A DNA stretch of 64,000 nt. Source: Thiosocius sp942490985. GTDB lineage: Bacteria > Pseudomonadota > Gammaproteobacteria > Chromatiales > Chromatiaceae. The position numbers and the translations under genes were made by a program. The notes beneath the pieces are model-generated. The model worked only from the letters and a program-made list of their open reading frames with translations. It had not been told where the DNA came from and searched no databases. Below are positions 51,851 through 61,999 of this stretch, in pieces. The DNA lies in assembly GCA_942490985.1 (NCBI GenBank), contig CALNYW010000005.1:496001-560000 (forward strand). The letters are read 5' to 3'. Position 1 is the first letter of the stretch, and every line of letters begins with the position of its first letter.

Positions 51851-52225
51851 TCAGAGGTAACGCGGCAGCAATACAAGCGCCCAGACGAGCACCGCGAGGC
51901 TGATCGACATGAATACCGCGGCCGAGGCGATATCCTTCGCGCGGCCCGCCAGCGTGTGTTGTTCGGGGCCGAAGCGATCGACGGTCGCCTCGAGCGCCGA
52001 ATTCAGCAGCTCGACGATCAATACCAGCAACCAACTGCCGACGAGCAGCGCCCGTTCGACGCCATCAGCGCCCAGCCAGAGGCCGAGTGGCACGATGACG
52101 AGGGCGACCATCAGTTCCTGGCGGAAAGCCGCTTCATGGCGATAGCAGGCTCGTAGCCCCTGGAACGAATAGCCGAACGCCCGGACGATCCGGGTCAGGC
52201 CCGCAGTCGTATTGAATTCAGACAT
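51851..52225 (-). CDS. dgkA: Diacylglycerol kinase (DgkA type)
   Basis: 124-residue integral membrane kinase that phosphorylates diacylglycerol to phosphatidate during turnover of membrane-derived oligosaccharides and lipid A. The first part is SFQGLRACYRHEAAFRQELM with the conserved Glu. Three helices follow, including LVLIVELLNSALEATVDRFG with the catalytic Glu and Asn, and HTLAGRAKDIASAAVFM. The length and order match bacterial DgkA. It is monocistronic and its stop lies 26 bases from the stop of the Pro/Ala-rich gene (convergent). Confidence 0.95.
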   Translation of the reverse strand: MSEFNTTAGLTRIVRAFGYSFQGLRACYRHEAAFRQELMVALVIVPLGLWLGADGVERALLVGSWLLVLIVELLNSALEATVDRFGPEQHTLAGRAKDIASAAVFMSISLAVLVWALVLLPRYL

Positions 52226-52278
52226 CGGCGCTTACAGCTCGCAACGGGCTCGGCGATCGCGCCCGGCCGGGCACCACC

Positions 52279-53733
52279 TCAACCGGCCGTGCCGGTCCAG
52301 CGCAGGTCGAGTTCGCGCGCGGCCCGCACATCGTCCAGCCGGCGCACCGGCAGACTATGCGGCGCCGTCTTGACCTTATCCGGCGTGCTCTCCGCCTCCG
52401 CCTGGATCGCTATCATCGCGTCGACAAAGCCGTCCAACGCGTCTTGCGCCTCGCTTTCGGTCGGCTCGATCAGGAAACACTCTGGCACCAACAGCGGGAA
52501 GTACGTGGTCGGTGCGTGGAATCCGTAATCGAGCAGACGCTTGGCAAAGTCCATCGCCGTGACATCCAGCTCCTTGGCCTGCTTGCGCAGCGTCACGATG
52601 AACTCGTGCGTCGCCCGGCGCTCCGGGTAGGCCAGTTCAAAACCGGCATCGGCCAGGCGCTTGGCCAGATAATTGGCATTCAGCGTGGCGAATTCGGAGA
52701 CCCGCACCATGCCTTCGCGGCCCAGCAGCCGCGCATAGATGTACGCGCGTAGCAGCACACCGGCATTGCCGGCATAGGTCGATAGCTTGCCGATCGACTG
52801 CGGGCAGTCTTTCTCGGTCAGCCAGTGGTAATCATGGTCATCGAAGCCGACCATCGGGATCGGCAGGAACGGCACCAGCCGCTCGCTGACCCCCACCGGG
52901 CCGGCACCTGGGCCACCGCCGCCGTGCGGCGTCGAGAAGGTCTTGTGCAGGTTCATATGGATGACGTCGAAACCCATGTCACCCGGGCGGACCTTGCCGA
53001 GGATCGCGTTCAGGTTGGCGCCGTCGTAGTACAGCAGGCCGCCCGCTTCGTGGACCAGCCGCGCGATCTCGGTGATCCGCCGCTCGAACACGCCGACCGT
53101 CGACGGGTTGGTCAGCATGATGCCCGCGGTGTGCGGCCCGAGCGCTGCTTGCAACGCCTCGATATCGACATCACCGTCGTCCAGCGTGGGGATCTCGCGC
53201 ACCTTGTAACCGCACATCACCGCGGTCGCCGGGTTGGTACCGTGTGCGGCGTCGGGCACGATAATCTCCTGGCGCGCCGTGTCGCCGCGCGCGTCGTGGT
53301 AGGCACGAATCATCGCGACCCCGGTGAACTCGCCCTGTGCGCCAGCGGCCGGGACCAGCGACACCGCACGCATCCCGGTGACGTCTTTGAGCATCTCCTG
53401 CAACTCGAACATGCAGCGCATGAAGCCCTGGCTATGCGTGTCGGGCGCCAGCGGGTGACGCGCCAACAGCCCCGGCAGCATCGACAACGAATTACACGCG
53501 CGCGGATTGTGCTTCATTGTGCAGGAGCCCAGCGGGTAAAACTGGGTGTCGATCGAGAAGTTTTGCTGTGACAGGCGCGTGTAGTGCCGCACCGCCTGCA
53601 TCTCCGACACCTCCGGCAGGGCGGGCGGTTGGTCACGGCGCATCTCGGCCGGGATGGCGCTGAGGTCGGCCATTTGTTTCGGCGCCTGCGCGAAGGCGCG
53701 CCGGCCGGGTCGGGAGTGTTCGTGGATCAGCAT
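52279..53733 (-). CDS. gcvPB: Glycine dehydrogenase subunit 2 (P-protein beta)
   Basis: 484-residue C-terminal half of the two-subunit P-protein of the glycine cleavage system, which decarboxylates glycine and loads the aminomethyl group on GcvH. The PLP-binding lysine is in MNLHKTFSTPHGGGGPG. Other blocks are QNFSIDTQFYPLGSCTMKHNP (cut: FYPLGSCTMKHNP), SLVPAAGAQGEFTG and HGTNPATAVMCGYKV. The length matches GcvPB. It is the last gene of the gcv unit, separated from gcvPA by the tpx gene. The 51 bases between tpx and gcvPB hold no recognisable promoter. Confidence 0.95.
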   Translation of the reverse strand: MLIHEHSRPGRRAFAQAPKQMADLSAIPAEMRRDQPPALPEVSEMQAVRHYTRLSQQNFSIDTQFYPLGSCTMKHNPRACNSLSMLPGLLARHPLAPDTHSQGFMRCMFELQEMLKDVTGMRAVSLVPAAGAQGEFTGVAMIRAYHDARGDTARQEIIVPDAAHGTNPATAVMCGYKVREIPTLDDGDVDIEALQAALGPHTAGIMLTNPSTVGVFERRITEIARLVHEAGGLLYYDGANLNAILGKVRPGDMGFDVIHMNLHKTFSTPHGGGGPGAGPVGVSERLVPFLPIPMVGFDDHDYHWLTEKDCPQSIGKLSTYAGNAGVLLRAYIYARLLGREGMVRVSEFATLNANYLAKRLADAGFELAYPERRATHEFIVTLRKQAKELDVTAMDFAKRLLDYGFHAPTTYFPLLVPECFLIEPTESEAQDALDGFVDAMIAIQAEAESTPDKVKTAPHSLPVRRLDDVRAARELDLRWTGTAG

Positions 53734-53784
53734 GGCTCGAAAAGCTCGTGGTTCTGGTTGGTGTCTATCAGAGAGTTAATTGGC

Positions 53785-54285
53785 TCAACCGAGCGCCGCG
53801 ATGGCCGCGTCGTAGTCCGGCTCGTCGCCGATCTCACCGACCAGCTCGGCGTGCACGACCTTGTTGTCGGCATCGAGGACCAACGCGGCACGGGCGGTAA
53901 TCCCGGCCAATGGCCCGTCTTCGATCAGCATGCCGTAGTCCTTGGCGAAGCTACGCGAGCGCATCATCGACAGCGTCTTCACATCGGCCGTCCCTTCGGC
54001 CTGGCAAAAACGGCCCTGCGCGAACGGCAGATCGGCCGAGACGACCAGCACCACCACGTCGTCGCGACCACCAAGGCGCTCATTGAAGACCTTGGTCGAT
54101 GTCGCGCAGGTCGGCGTGTCGAGGCTCGGCACAATGCTGATGAGTTTTTTCTTACCGGCAAAATCAGCCAGCGTCAGATCGTTCAGCTCGCCGTCGACCA
54201 GCCGGAAGTCCGGTGCGGTGCTGCCAACAGCCGGCAGATCGCCGTTGGTATTGATGGGATTGCCGTGCAGTGTCACTCGGGCCAT
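53785..54285 (-). CDS. tpx: Thiol peroxidase
   Basis: 166-residue atypical two-Cys peroxiredoxin that reduces hydroperoxides with thioredoxin. The peroxidatic cysteine sits in SLDTPTCATSTK near residue 60, and the resolving cysteine in AQGRFCQAEGT near residue 95. The N terminus ARVTLHGNPINTNGDLP and PDFRLVDGELNDLTL match Tpx. It is inserted between gcvPA and gcvPB in the same direction, 50 bases after gcvPA and 51 before gcvPB, so it is probably expressed with the glycine cleavage genes. Confidence 0.95.
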   Translation of the reverse strand: MARVTLHGNPINTNGDLPAVGSTAPDFRLVDGELNDLTLADFAGKKKLISIVPSLDTPTCATSTKVFNERLGGRDDVVVLVVSADLPFAQGRFCQAEGTADVKTLSMMRSRSFAKDYGMLIEDGPLAGITARAALVLDADNKVVHAELVGEIGDEPDYDAAIAALG

Positions 54286-54335
54286 GAGATTCTCCTTGGA
54301 TGCGATATTTCGTGTTTTGGGGGTTGCAGTCTTGC

Positions 54336-55748
54336 TCAGGCAAACTTCGGCTCAACCGGACATTTCGCCTGGGTTCGGGTCGCCATCACCCGGCCGAGCT
54401 TGGTAGCGTACTCGTCGATGTCGGCATCGCTGCGCAGCTCGGTCGCACAGACCAGCACCGCCGAGCCCAGCTCCGGGTAGTCCTCGCTGAGATCAAACCC
54501 GCCCAGCACGTTGTGCGCGGCGAGCGAGCGCAGGATGTCGGCTGTCGGTGCGGTCAGCTGCAGCACGCGCTCGTGGAACACCGGGCTATCGAACAGCGCA
54601 TCAACGCCGTCGATACCGGTGAGCCGATCGACCAGCCCCGCCGTGTTGGCATGGCAGGCGGCCGCGACGCGGGCAAGCCCTTCACCGCCGAGCAGTGCCA
54701 TGTGGATGGTCGCCGCGGTGACCAGCAGGCCCTGGTTGGTACAGATGTTCGACGTCGCCTTGGATCGGCGGATGTGTTGTTCGCGGGCCTGCAGCGTGAG
54801 GGTGTAGCCCGGCTTGCCATCGAGGTCGACCGTCTTCCCGATAATGCGCCCGGGCATCTGCCTGACCATCGCCTGGCGGGTACACATGAAGCCGAAGTAC
54901 GGCCCCCCGGACGACAGCGGCGCGCCGAGCGGCTGTCCTTCACCGCAGGCGATATCGGCGCCCTGCTCGCCCCACTGACCCGGCGGCTTCAGCACCGCCA
55001 TCGCCAGCGGATTGACCACGGCGATCGCCAGCATGCCGTTGGCTTTCGCGAAGTCGGTCAGCGCGTCGACGTCCTCGAGAACGCCGAAGAAGTTCGGCTG
55101 CGGTATGGCCAACGCGGCATAGTCTTCGCCGGTAAATGCCTGCAGCGCGGCCTGGTCCGTTTTGCCGGTCTTCAGGTCGATCGGCACCTCGACCAGTTCG
55201 ATGCCCTGGTTGTGGACGATGGTGCGGACCGTTTTGCGATACGCCGGATGCAGGGTGCGCGGCAGCAACACCCGACGCGACTTCGACTTGCGATTGGCGC
55301 GCACGGCCATCAACACCGCTTCGGCCAAGGCCGAGGCGCCGTCGTACAGCGACGCATTGGAGACCTCCATCGCCATGATCGCCGTCATCATCGACTGGAA
55401 TTCGTACAGCAGCTGCAAGGTACCCTGACTCGCCTCGGCCTGATAAGGCGTATAGGCGCTGTAGAACTCGCCGCGCGTGGTGATCTGCCACACCGCCGCC
55501 GGGATATGGTGATCGTAGGCACCCGCACCGATGAAGCACAGCGGCTGGCCGTCCTCGCGCGCCCGCGCATGCATCAGCGCGGCGACCTCCATCTCGGTCA
55601 TGCCCTCCGGGACGTGCGCCAATGGCTTCGCGCGCAGGTCTGCAGGGATCTCGTCGAACAGATCATCGATGGACTCGACGCCGATCACGTCGAGCATGTT
55701 GCGAATGTCGTCTTCGGTGTGCGGAATGAACGGCATATCAGTTGGCAT
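54336..55748 (-). CDS. gcvPA: Glycine dehydrogenase subunit 1 (P-protein alpha)
   Basis: 470-residue N-terminal half of the split P-protein. Typical segments are MPFIPHTEDDIRNMLDVIGV, FIGAGAYDHHIPAAVWQI, FYSAYTPYQAEASQGTLQL and LYDGASALAEA, with the later CGEGQPLGAPLSSGGPYFG. The PLP lysine is in the partner subunit GcvPB, as in other two-subunit forms. The length matches GcvPA. It lies 46 bases after gcvH and is followed by tpx. Confidence 0.95.
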   Translation of the reverse strand: MPTDMPFIPHTEDDIRNMLDVIGVESIDDLFDEIPADLRAKPLAHVPEGMTEMEVAALMHARAREDGQPLCFIGAGAYDHHIPAAVWQITTRGEFYSAYTPYQAEASQGTLQLLYEFQSMMTAIMAMEVSNASLYDGASALAEAVLMAVRANRKSKSRRVLLPRTLHPAYRKTVRTIVHNQGIELVEVPIDLKTGKTDQAALQAFTGEDYAALAIPQPNFFGVLEDVDALTDFAKANGMLAIAVVNPLAMAVLKPPGQWGEQGADIACGEGQPLGAPLSSGGPYFGFMCTRQAMVRQMPGRIIGKTVDLDGKPGYTLTLQAREQHIRRSKATSNICTNQGLLVTAATIHMALLGGEGLARVAAACHANTAGLVDRLTGIDGVDALFDSPVFHERVLQLTAPTADILRSLAAHNVLGGFDLSEDYPELGSAVLVCATELRSDADIDEYATKLGRVMATRTQAKCPVEPKFA

Positions 55749-55794
55749 CCAGAGTTGTGGGAAGGCCTACCCGGTCGGCACCTGGCCGGGCCGG

Positions 55795-56193
55795 CTAGTG
55801 GTCTTCGGATTCGGCGTGCTCGGCGTAGCTGTCGGCATCCATCAGGCCGTCAAGCTCGCCGGGCTCGGTCAGACGCAGTCGAAAAATCCAGCCCTCTTCG
55901 TAGGCATCCTGGTTGATCGTCTCCGGCGCGTCGGCCAGCGTCTCGTTGACCTCAATGACCTCGCCGCTGACCGGACTGTAGACGTCAGAGGCGGCTTTGA
56001 CCGATTCGACCACCGCGCATTCCGCGCCGATGCCCAGGTCAGCGCCGACTTCGGGCAGTTCGACGAAAACCAGGTCGCCGAGCAGTTCCTGCGCATGGTC
56101 GGTAATCCCGACCGTGACCAGGTTGTCGTCTTCAACACGAACCCACTCGTGGGACTTGGTGTACTTCAGCTCGGTAGGGACGTCGTTGCTCAT
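55795..56193 (-). CDS. gcvH: Glycine cleavage system H protein
   Basis: 132-residue lipoyl carrier of the glycine cleavage system. The lipoylated lysine lies in AVVESVKAASDVYSPVSG (the usual ESVKA motif), and KYTKSHEWVRVEDDNLVTVG opens the protein. The C-terminal FRLRLTEPGELDGLMDADSY is typical. The length is normal. It is the second gene of the gcv operon, between gcvT and gcvPA. A GAGGA ribosome binding site is visible before the ATG. Confidence 0.96.
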   Translation of the reverse strand: MSNDVPTELKYTKSHEWVRVEDDNLVTVGITDHAQELLGDLVFVELPEVGADLGIGAECAVVESVKAASDVYSPVSGEVIEVNETLADAPETINQDAYEEGWIFRLRLTEPGELDGLMDADSYAEHAESEDH

Positions 56194-56264
56194 GATGTTT
56201 TCCTCGCGGGTTCTTGACTCACCGGCCCTGTCTGCCGGTACCGAAATCGAAATCTGCGACCTGT

Positions 56265-57353
56265 CTAGAGGTCGATGCAGGCCTTGCCGTTGCGTGCAAA
56301 CGGCATTTTCACCCGCTGCACCGGCAGCCGGCGACCCCTGATGTCCACAGTCAGCGGATAATCACCGGCGGCAACCCGCGCCATGCCGATCGACCGCTCG
56401 AGCGTCGGCGAGAATCCTCCCGAGGTGATTTCGCCGACCTCTCTATCACCGTCGAACAGCTTCTGGTGCCCGCGCAAGATGCCCTTACCCTCAAGCACAA
56501 TCCCGGTGAATACCGGGAGCGTACCGCCGGCGCGCTGCTTTTCAAGCGCGATCCGCCCGATGAAATCGCGATCCGCGGGATCGAGCGCCACCGTCCACGC
56601 CAGCCCTGACGCGAGTGGCGTCAGTGTCTCATCCATATCGGAGCCGTACAGGTTCATCCCGGCTTCCAGACGCAGGGTATCGCGTGCGCCCAGACCGCAA
56701 GGCGCGACCCCCGCGTCGGCCAGCGCGCGCCAGAATGCGGGCGTCTCGCTCTCTGGCAGCACGATCTCGAATCCGTCCTCACCGGTATAGCCGGTGCGAC
56801 CGACGAACCACTGGCCGGCATGCGCCGCGCTGAACGGCTTCAACGCCTCCGCTGCCGCGCGCAGATCGGCTGGCAGCAATGGCAACGCCTTCGCACGGGC
56901 GTTTGGCCCCTGCACCGCGATCATGCCGAGATCGAAGCGCGGCTCGACCGCCACACCAAAGGGACTCGCCTGGTCGGTGATCCAGGCCACGTCTTTTTCG
57001 GTGGTCGCCGCGTTGACGACCATGCGAAACCAGCTTTCGTCGAGAAAATAGACGATAAGATCATCGATCACTCCACCATCTTCCTGCAACATGCAGGAAT
57101 ACAATGCCTTGCCCGGTGATTTCAGCTTGGCCACATCATTGGCCAGCAGGTGGCGCAAGAACGGCCGAACCTGCTCGCCCCGCAGGTCGACCACCGTCAT
57201 GTGGCAGACATCGAACATCCCGGCATCTCGGCGCACCGCATGGTGCTCTTCGAGTTGCGAGCCGTAGTGCACCGGCATGTCCCAGCCGCCGAACGGCACC
57301 ATCCGCGCCCCCATCTCCCGGTGGGTCTCATTCAAAACCGTTTTCTTGTCCAT
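56265..57353 (-). CDS. gcvT: Aminomethyltransferase (T-protein)
   Basis: 362-residue tetrahydrofolate-dependent T-protein that releases ammonia and makes methylene-tetrahydrofolate from aminomethyl-GcvH. Motifs are MVPFGGWDMPVHYGSQLEEHHAVRRDAGMFDVCHM (seen as PFGGWDMPVHYG and DAGMFDVCHM), VGRTGYTGEDGFEIVLP with the catalytic Asp-type segment, LGARDTLRLEAGMNLYG and FIGRIALEKQ. I chose the ATG at 57353 (MDKKTVLNET) with GGAG before it; an ATG-like start four codons earlier is possible. First gene of the glycine cleavage operon, directly below the glycine riboswitch. Confidence 0.95.
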   Translation of the reverse strand: MDKKTVLNETHREMGARMVPFGGWDMPVHYGSQLEEHHAVRRDAGMFDVCHMTVVDLRGEQVRPFLRHLLANDVAKLKSPGKALYSCMLQEDGGVIDDLIVYFLDESWFRMVVNAATTEKDVAWITDQASPFGVAVEPRFDLGMIAVQGPNARAKALPLLPADLRAAAEALKPFSAAHAGQWFVGRTGYTGEDGFEIVLPESETPAFWRALADAGVAPCGLGARDTLRLEAGMNLYGSDMDETLTPLASGLAWTVALDPADRDFIGRIALEKQRAGGTLPVFTGIVLEGKGILRGHQKLFDGDREVGEITSGGFSPTLERSIGMARVAAGDYPLTVDIRGRRLPVQRVKMPFARNGKACIDL

Positions 57354-57380
57354 CGCTGACTCCAAAACTTTTCACTGACC

Positions 57381-57432
57381 CAACAACAAAGGGGCGGCAG
57401 GGCCATCACTCGCGTGAAAACCTTGCCGCCCC
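57381..57432 (-). terminator. Riboswitch expression-platform terminator
   Basis: On the minus strand GGGGCGGCAAGG pairs with CCTGCCGCCCC (one mismatch), followed by the T-rich TTTGTTGTT, between the second glycine aptamer and gcvT. The 5' arm overlaps the 3' end of aptamer 2, so binding of glycine can compete with terminator formation. Confidence 0.75.
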
Positions 57433-57655
57433 TCTGTCCAAGAACCTGAGAGTTTGAAAGCGCTACGCGCCCCTGCCCCGTCGGTGGGCACCATTGGGCG
57501 CCGCTCTCCAGAGTCAACCCGAACCCATAATAGGATTCATCCCCACGGTCCTTTTGCCTGAGCGATTCCGGGCGGAATTTGCGCCTTCGGATGGTTCATC
57601 CCAACACGAAACGGCAGATTCGCTGCTGAAACTTGCTCCCAGCTGTCCGAGTCAG
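57425..57655 (-). promoter_or_regulatory. Tandem glycine riboswitch (gcv operon)
   Basis: Two glycine aptamers on the minus strand ahead of gcvT. Aptamer 1 (about 57541-57650) shows CCGAAGGCGCAAAT and CGCTCAGGCAAAAGGAC. Aptamer 2 (about 57430-57516) shows GACTCTGGAGAGC and AACTCTCAGG followed by TTCTTGGACAGAGGGG. These are the hallmark conserved blocks of the class. A stable hairpin with a T-rich tail follows before gcvT, and would act as the expression platform. Glycine riboswitches generally turn on gcv genes when glycine is abundant. Confidence 0.9.
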
Positions 57656-57726
57656 TGGAGTAAAGCCAAGTCTGTGTCAAGCCAGCCTCTCCTTCGCGCC
57701 CAGCTTCAACAAGCGCGACGATTTTT

Positions 57727-58850
57727 TTAATCCGCGAATGGTAAACGAGCGGGGCTCACTCCGGCGCCGGGTGGACGTAAGCCCGGCGTCGCCATCAGGC
57801 GGTCCCGCTTGTCACCAACGCGGTACTGCCAAACGTCGCTCGAATGCTCGTTATTTCCGAATACCAAAACCGTTTGGCGTTCTTCGTCGAACACCACCGC
57901 TGTGTTGTACCAGCCCTTTCGGGTAGCTACGCCTCGCACGGGTCTATCTGGCCTATCGATATCGAGCACCCAGTACCCGCGGGAGTTCACACCGATGATG
58001 TCTCGGCGTGTCGAATCAAATGTGGCACTAGCCGAAAAAATGACTGACCGTTTTCGACCAGAATATCCCAGCGATTCTCGCCGACATGGTAAACCCAAGT
58101 AGGATGTTGATCGATCGCCGACCAAAAGGGATTGTGTGACACCACCAAACCTGTTCGAATTCAGGTGGCTCGGATGGCTGGCAACTACCAACCGGTCTAT
58201 CGCGGATCGAACTCACCGCGTCAAAGTGTGCATTGCCCAAGGGCGTTTCGCCGTTCAACCCAGCGACCGGTATCCCAGCGGCATTGATACGATATGTGTC
58301 CGGATGGTCCAGTGGGTAAGCGCTAGTCCAGCGCAGCTCCCCCATGTCAAAAAAACGCACAGTGTTGTCCCAATTCTTCCCGTGCGTGTTGCTGCCGAAG
58401 AGCATCACCCGTCCCCGCACTGGATCAAAAGCTGCACCCCGTGCGCCTGTCTTGAGAACGTGGCGGACCCTCCGGGTAACTGCTGGTGGAGTTTGAGCCA
58501 AGTGCCAGTAGGCAACCCACGCAACTCAGGATTGATCCGCCCAGAGGCGACCGGCTTAACAGGTATTACCCCAAGGCCATCTTGCGAATCCGCAATCATC
58601 CCTAGAGGACTTCGAGATGCGTTGCTGCCATCGTCTTCCGCAAGTGTCTCGAGAACACGACGAGAACAATCACGCCCAGAATCGCCTAGCACGCCAGCTA
58701 GCGCCATGGTCAATCTCGCGAGCCGAATCGGCGCCCATCTAACTGCACCCGCTCCTCCGACCTCTTGGTAGTCTGTAGATGACAGGCCACCTGCGTCAGG
58801 AAAGGCATTGCGCTCTGAAATGCTAACACCGCCGACATTTTTAGCCCGGA
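57727..58850 (-). pseudogene. Beta-propeller-like surface-locus protein, multiply frameshifted
   Basis: A protein of about 370 residues can be rebuilt only by changing frame several times. The N-terminal part (SISERNAFPDAGGLSS, GRDCSRRVLETLAEDDG) is followed, after a shift near 58480, by ARGAAFDPVRGRVMLFGS and ELRWTSAYPLDHPDTYR. A shift near 58180 gives LVVASHPSHLN, one near 58140 gives NPFWSAIDQHPTWVYHVG, and one near 58030 returns to the previous frame with SRGYWVLDIDR and RQTVLVFGNNEHSSDV. Repeated VMLFG/VLVFG-type strands resemble kelch-like beta-propellers encoded in polysaccharide loci. The continuity of the protein logic argues for indel errors rather than decay. Confidence 0.6.
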
Positions 58851-60077
58851 CAACAAGACGGCGGCAACGATAAGATGGTAGACAATATCCCAGTAAGCGA
58901 TACCGAGGAACACACCTCCGACAGCGAATGCGACCAGCGAGGCCATCAATGCGCCGGATAAAGCACCCTTCTGAGGATCGGTCTGCGCTATTTTTTTCCG
59001 CCCCAAACGCATCTTGGATTAGCATTGCTAGTGTGGTCACTAGAACGGCTAACCAAAGCAGAATCCCAATTACGCCATGCTACGCAAAAATCTGAATGTA
59101 ACTAATGTGCCACTCTCGCTCATCGTTCTGGGATGCATCACTGCCAAACCCCCAGCCCCATATCGGGCGCTTGGCGCCGAGTTCAAGACAGTTTCGCCAA
59201 AATTCGAGACGACTTCGTGCCGATGCCTCCCCGGCCGGGGTCGCGATCGTCTCCATACGCTCAAGCCAGGCCTCCGGCATAAAGACGGCGGCTCCGACGG
59301 TCACGCCGGCGAGAACAATTAGCAATCTTGCTTTTTTTCCACTTATGGACGCGAGTGCCAACGATGTAGCCCCCGAGCGCGATCAAGCCACCACGCGACC
59401 AGGATGACAAGACGGCGATCAGCCCGAACGCAATGAAGACCCAGAGCAGCCAACGGATTGCACGATTTTTCGCCGTTGACGAGAAGTAAAACAGCAGCGG
59501 TATGGCCATTAGGTTAGCGACTGCAAAGTGATTGTTGTCGTGGAAATGGCCAGCTCCGGCGAACCACAAACCCGATCCTGCGCACCATGGATCAAAGCCC
59601 AATAGCCGCCCTTCACGGCGACCAACCCGATCGCCAGTGTCACCATCAGCAGCAGCGCCTCCAGCTTGCGCCGGTCGTCGATCAGCAGCAGCGTCAGGCC
59701 GACCGTCGCGAAAACCTTGGTGTACTCGATCCAAGATGACCAGGTCAGCGGCAGGGTAAGCCACGCCGATGTACGAGGTGACGGCAGTCCAGACCCACAG
59801 AGCGATCATCGCCGCCACGCGCCAATCCCGGAAAAGTCCGAGGCGAGTGGTAAGACATTGGCCCCAGGGTTCGCGCTGTTTCCTACGACAACACGCCACC
59901 ACGGTAAGCAGGAAGAAGGTGGCGGAACAGCGGCGCGCCCTGGAGAAGACCCTCGGCGTATCCCTGCGGGTGCATGTAGCCGATAAACGCCAGCGCCAGC
60001 ACGCCAGAAGCCAGGGTCTGCGCCAAGACCAGCTCGGCAAGCGTCAACAACATAAGTGGCAGCGCCAAATCACGCAT
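58710..60077 (-). pseudogene. O-glycosylation/O-antigen ligase-type membrane protein, frameshifted
   Basis: Polytopic membrane protein resembling O-antigen ligase family proteins of the putative O-glycosylation ligase group found with exosortase systems. It begins MRDLALPLMLLTLAELVLAQ at 60077. Successive pieces in different frames are AAMIALWVWTAVTSYIGVAY, DNNHFAVANLMAIPLLFYFS, RWLLWVFIAFGLIAVLSSWS with SRGGLIALGG, FMPEAWLERMETIATP, ARSRLEFWRNCLELG and GWGFGSDASQNDE, then ALMASLVAFAVGGVFLGIAY near the end. At least three frame changes are needed (near 59940, 59725 and 59300). All parts occur in the right order, so one gene underlies them. Confidence 0.6.
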
Positions 60078-60140
60078 CACGACGACCCCCTGCCAGATGA
60101 CGAACACCCAACGCTTAGAGCAGGCCGAAGCACAACAAAG

Positions 60141-61940
60141 TCAGCCTCCGGTGAATCGAACAGCGAGCCGACGCATCCCTATCGCGAGGAAACCCATCAG
60201 CCCGTCCAACACGGCCAACGCAAACCGACTGCCCGCGCGAACACCGCGGAACAGGGACACGACGACGAGAAGGCTCAGTAGCGAGAACAGCACTACGCCG
60301 ATCGAAGCCCTGATCGAAATAGATCGCGACCCAGAGGTCTTAATATGCCAGGAAAGGTGCTCGTGGGTCTTGATGACGAAACCAATGGTCACTCCCGTCG
60401 TCGAAGGTACCGTTGCGGAGTAGTGCTTCTCCACTAGGGCCGTGGAAAGCTGAAGGTCATCGACCTGCAACACGACGCCTCGGTAGGGTTGTCGAGCCGC
60501 AAGGTCCACTGGTGCCCGGGCAGGAAAACGTCCCTCGCCGACCAAGCCGGAATCTATCTCCAGTGTTCGATCGTGCCACTGTCCACCACCCGGGACAGAC
60601 ACCGCCGGCCAGACGCATCGCCGCGAATGCGACAGGTGGCGCTCGCATAGGGTGGTTTTGAGGGTCGCATTGCCCGCGTCGGACCGCACCCGCTGGCTGA
60701 GCCGATACCGGGTACCCGAACGAACCGCGACCCGCTGTGTGAAATACAGCGTCTCGCCCGCTCCCAGTGCCAGAATGGTGTTGTCGCCGGCGGCCGCAAA
60801 GCGGTATGTCCCTGGCGGTTGACATCCAGGTCCGCACGCAAGAGTGGTAGGTCTGCGGAAACTGACCCAGCTTCATCCCCAGCAGCGCCGTGCCGAGCCC
60901 GTCGTCCATGATGTCGACGGCCTCACCCCAGTGATCCAGGCGCGTCTGCAGATCCTCGAAGCTGCGCCCCAGCCTTTCCTGGAAGAAGGCGCCGCCAATC
61001 CCGACCACCAAGACCCCGATCACCGCAAGCGATGCAGCGATGGCCGTGACCTTGCGCAGCCCGGAGCCGCGTTGCGCGACGGAACGCTGCGCCCACAGAC
61101 CGATGCCGAACGTCAGGGCCGCAGCGACCAGGCCCAGCAGCGCGCCGCGCGCGACGGTGCTGACCAGTACACAACTGCCGAGCACCAGGGCCGCCGTGGC
61201 CAACGCCAGTTCCCAAGGCCGTTTCGCCGTGCGCAGCGAAATACGCCGCCAGTGGCAGCGCCAGAACGGTATAGGCCTCGATATGGGCACCACCCACATG
61301 CATGCTGGAGAAGGTGGCCATGACGCGATAGTCGGCAGAGAAATCCCACAGGGATGCGAACAGCACGCTCCCGAAAGTGTTACGAGACCGATGCTAATCA
61401 GCCCTAGCGAGGTCCCGGCCAATATGGCCGACTGCCGAGTCACGGCGCGACGGCAGCCTGAACAGCAACCAGGCCAGCAACCCCCCCAGAAGTAGCCCTT
61501 GCCAATGCGTAATGCGTTGTATTGGCTGCGGTAGCCCTGGTGAACGCGTTCTGATCGATCTCCGGCAGCGGCCAAAGCGCTATCAGGGCTGCACCCGTAC
61601 AACTCAGGCCGAAGAGCCACGTCGTATACCTGAGGTCCCCGCTGCGGCCCGGCTCGTGAATGCTCTCGGCGGCCAGTGCCAGATCGCGACAGCGAGACTG
61701 ACCAGCAGGACCAGATCGAATTCGTCAAAAAAGAAACGGCCTGCGTCCACGGCGCCAGGTCTAGGGCTGGCAGAGCCAGCATGGGATCGCCACCTATACA
61801 ACGATCGGATAACGCAGCGCGACCAGATAATAGAGCAAAAGTGAGGCGGCGAGAAACGGACCGACCGCCGGAAAGGCCCAGGCCCAGAAGATAGCGGGTA
61901 CCAGCAGGCAGATCGACAACGCATGCTGCGGCGCGGCCAT
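60141..61940 (-). pseudogene. Large O-antigen ligase family protein, frameshifted
   Basis: A membrane protein of about 600 residues in several frames, starting with MAAPQHALSICLLVPAIFWA at 61940. Recognisable pieces are DYRVMATFSSMHVGGAHIEA, YTVLALPLAAYFAAHGE, LVSTVARGALLGLVAAALTF, AFFQERLGRSFEDLQTRLDH and TALLGMKLGQFPQTYHS. A periplasmic beta-rich part follows (RTLEIDSGLVGEG, VVLQVDDLQLST), and the C terminus has IRASIGVVLFSLLSLLVVVS. It belongs to the Wzy/WaaL-type superfamily of polysaccharide polymerases and ligases. Frame changes occur near 61790, 61600, 61350, 61200 and 60840. Confidence 0.55.
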
Positions 61941-61999
61941 CCCTCCGGTGTCTCTGCGGCGCCGTACCGGTCGGCCCGGTGACGGCGGCAGGCGCCTCC

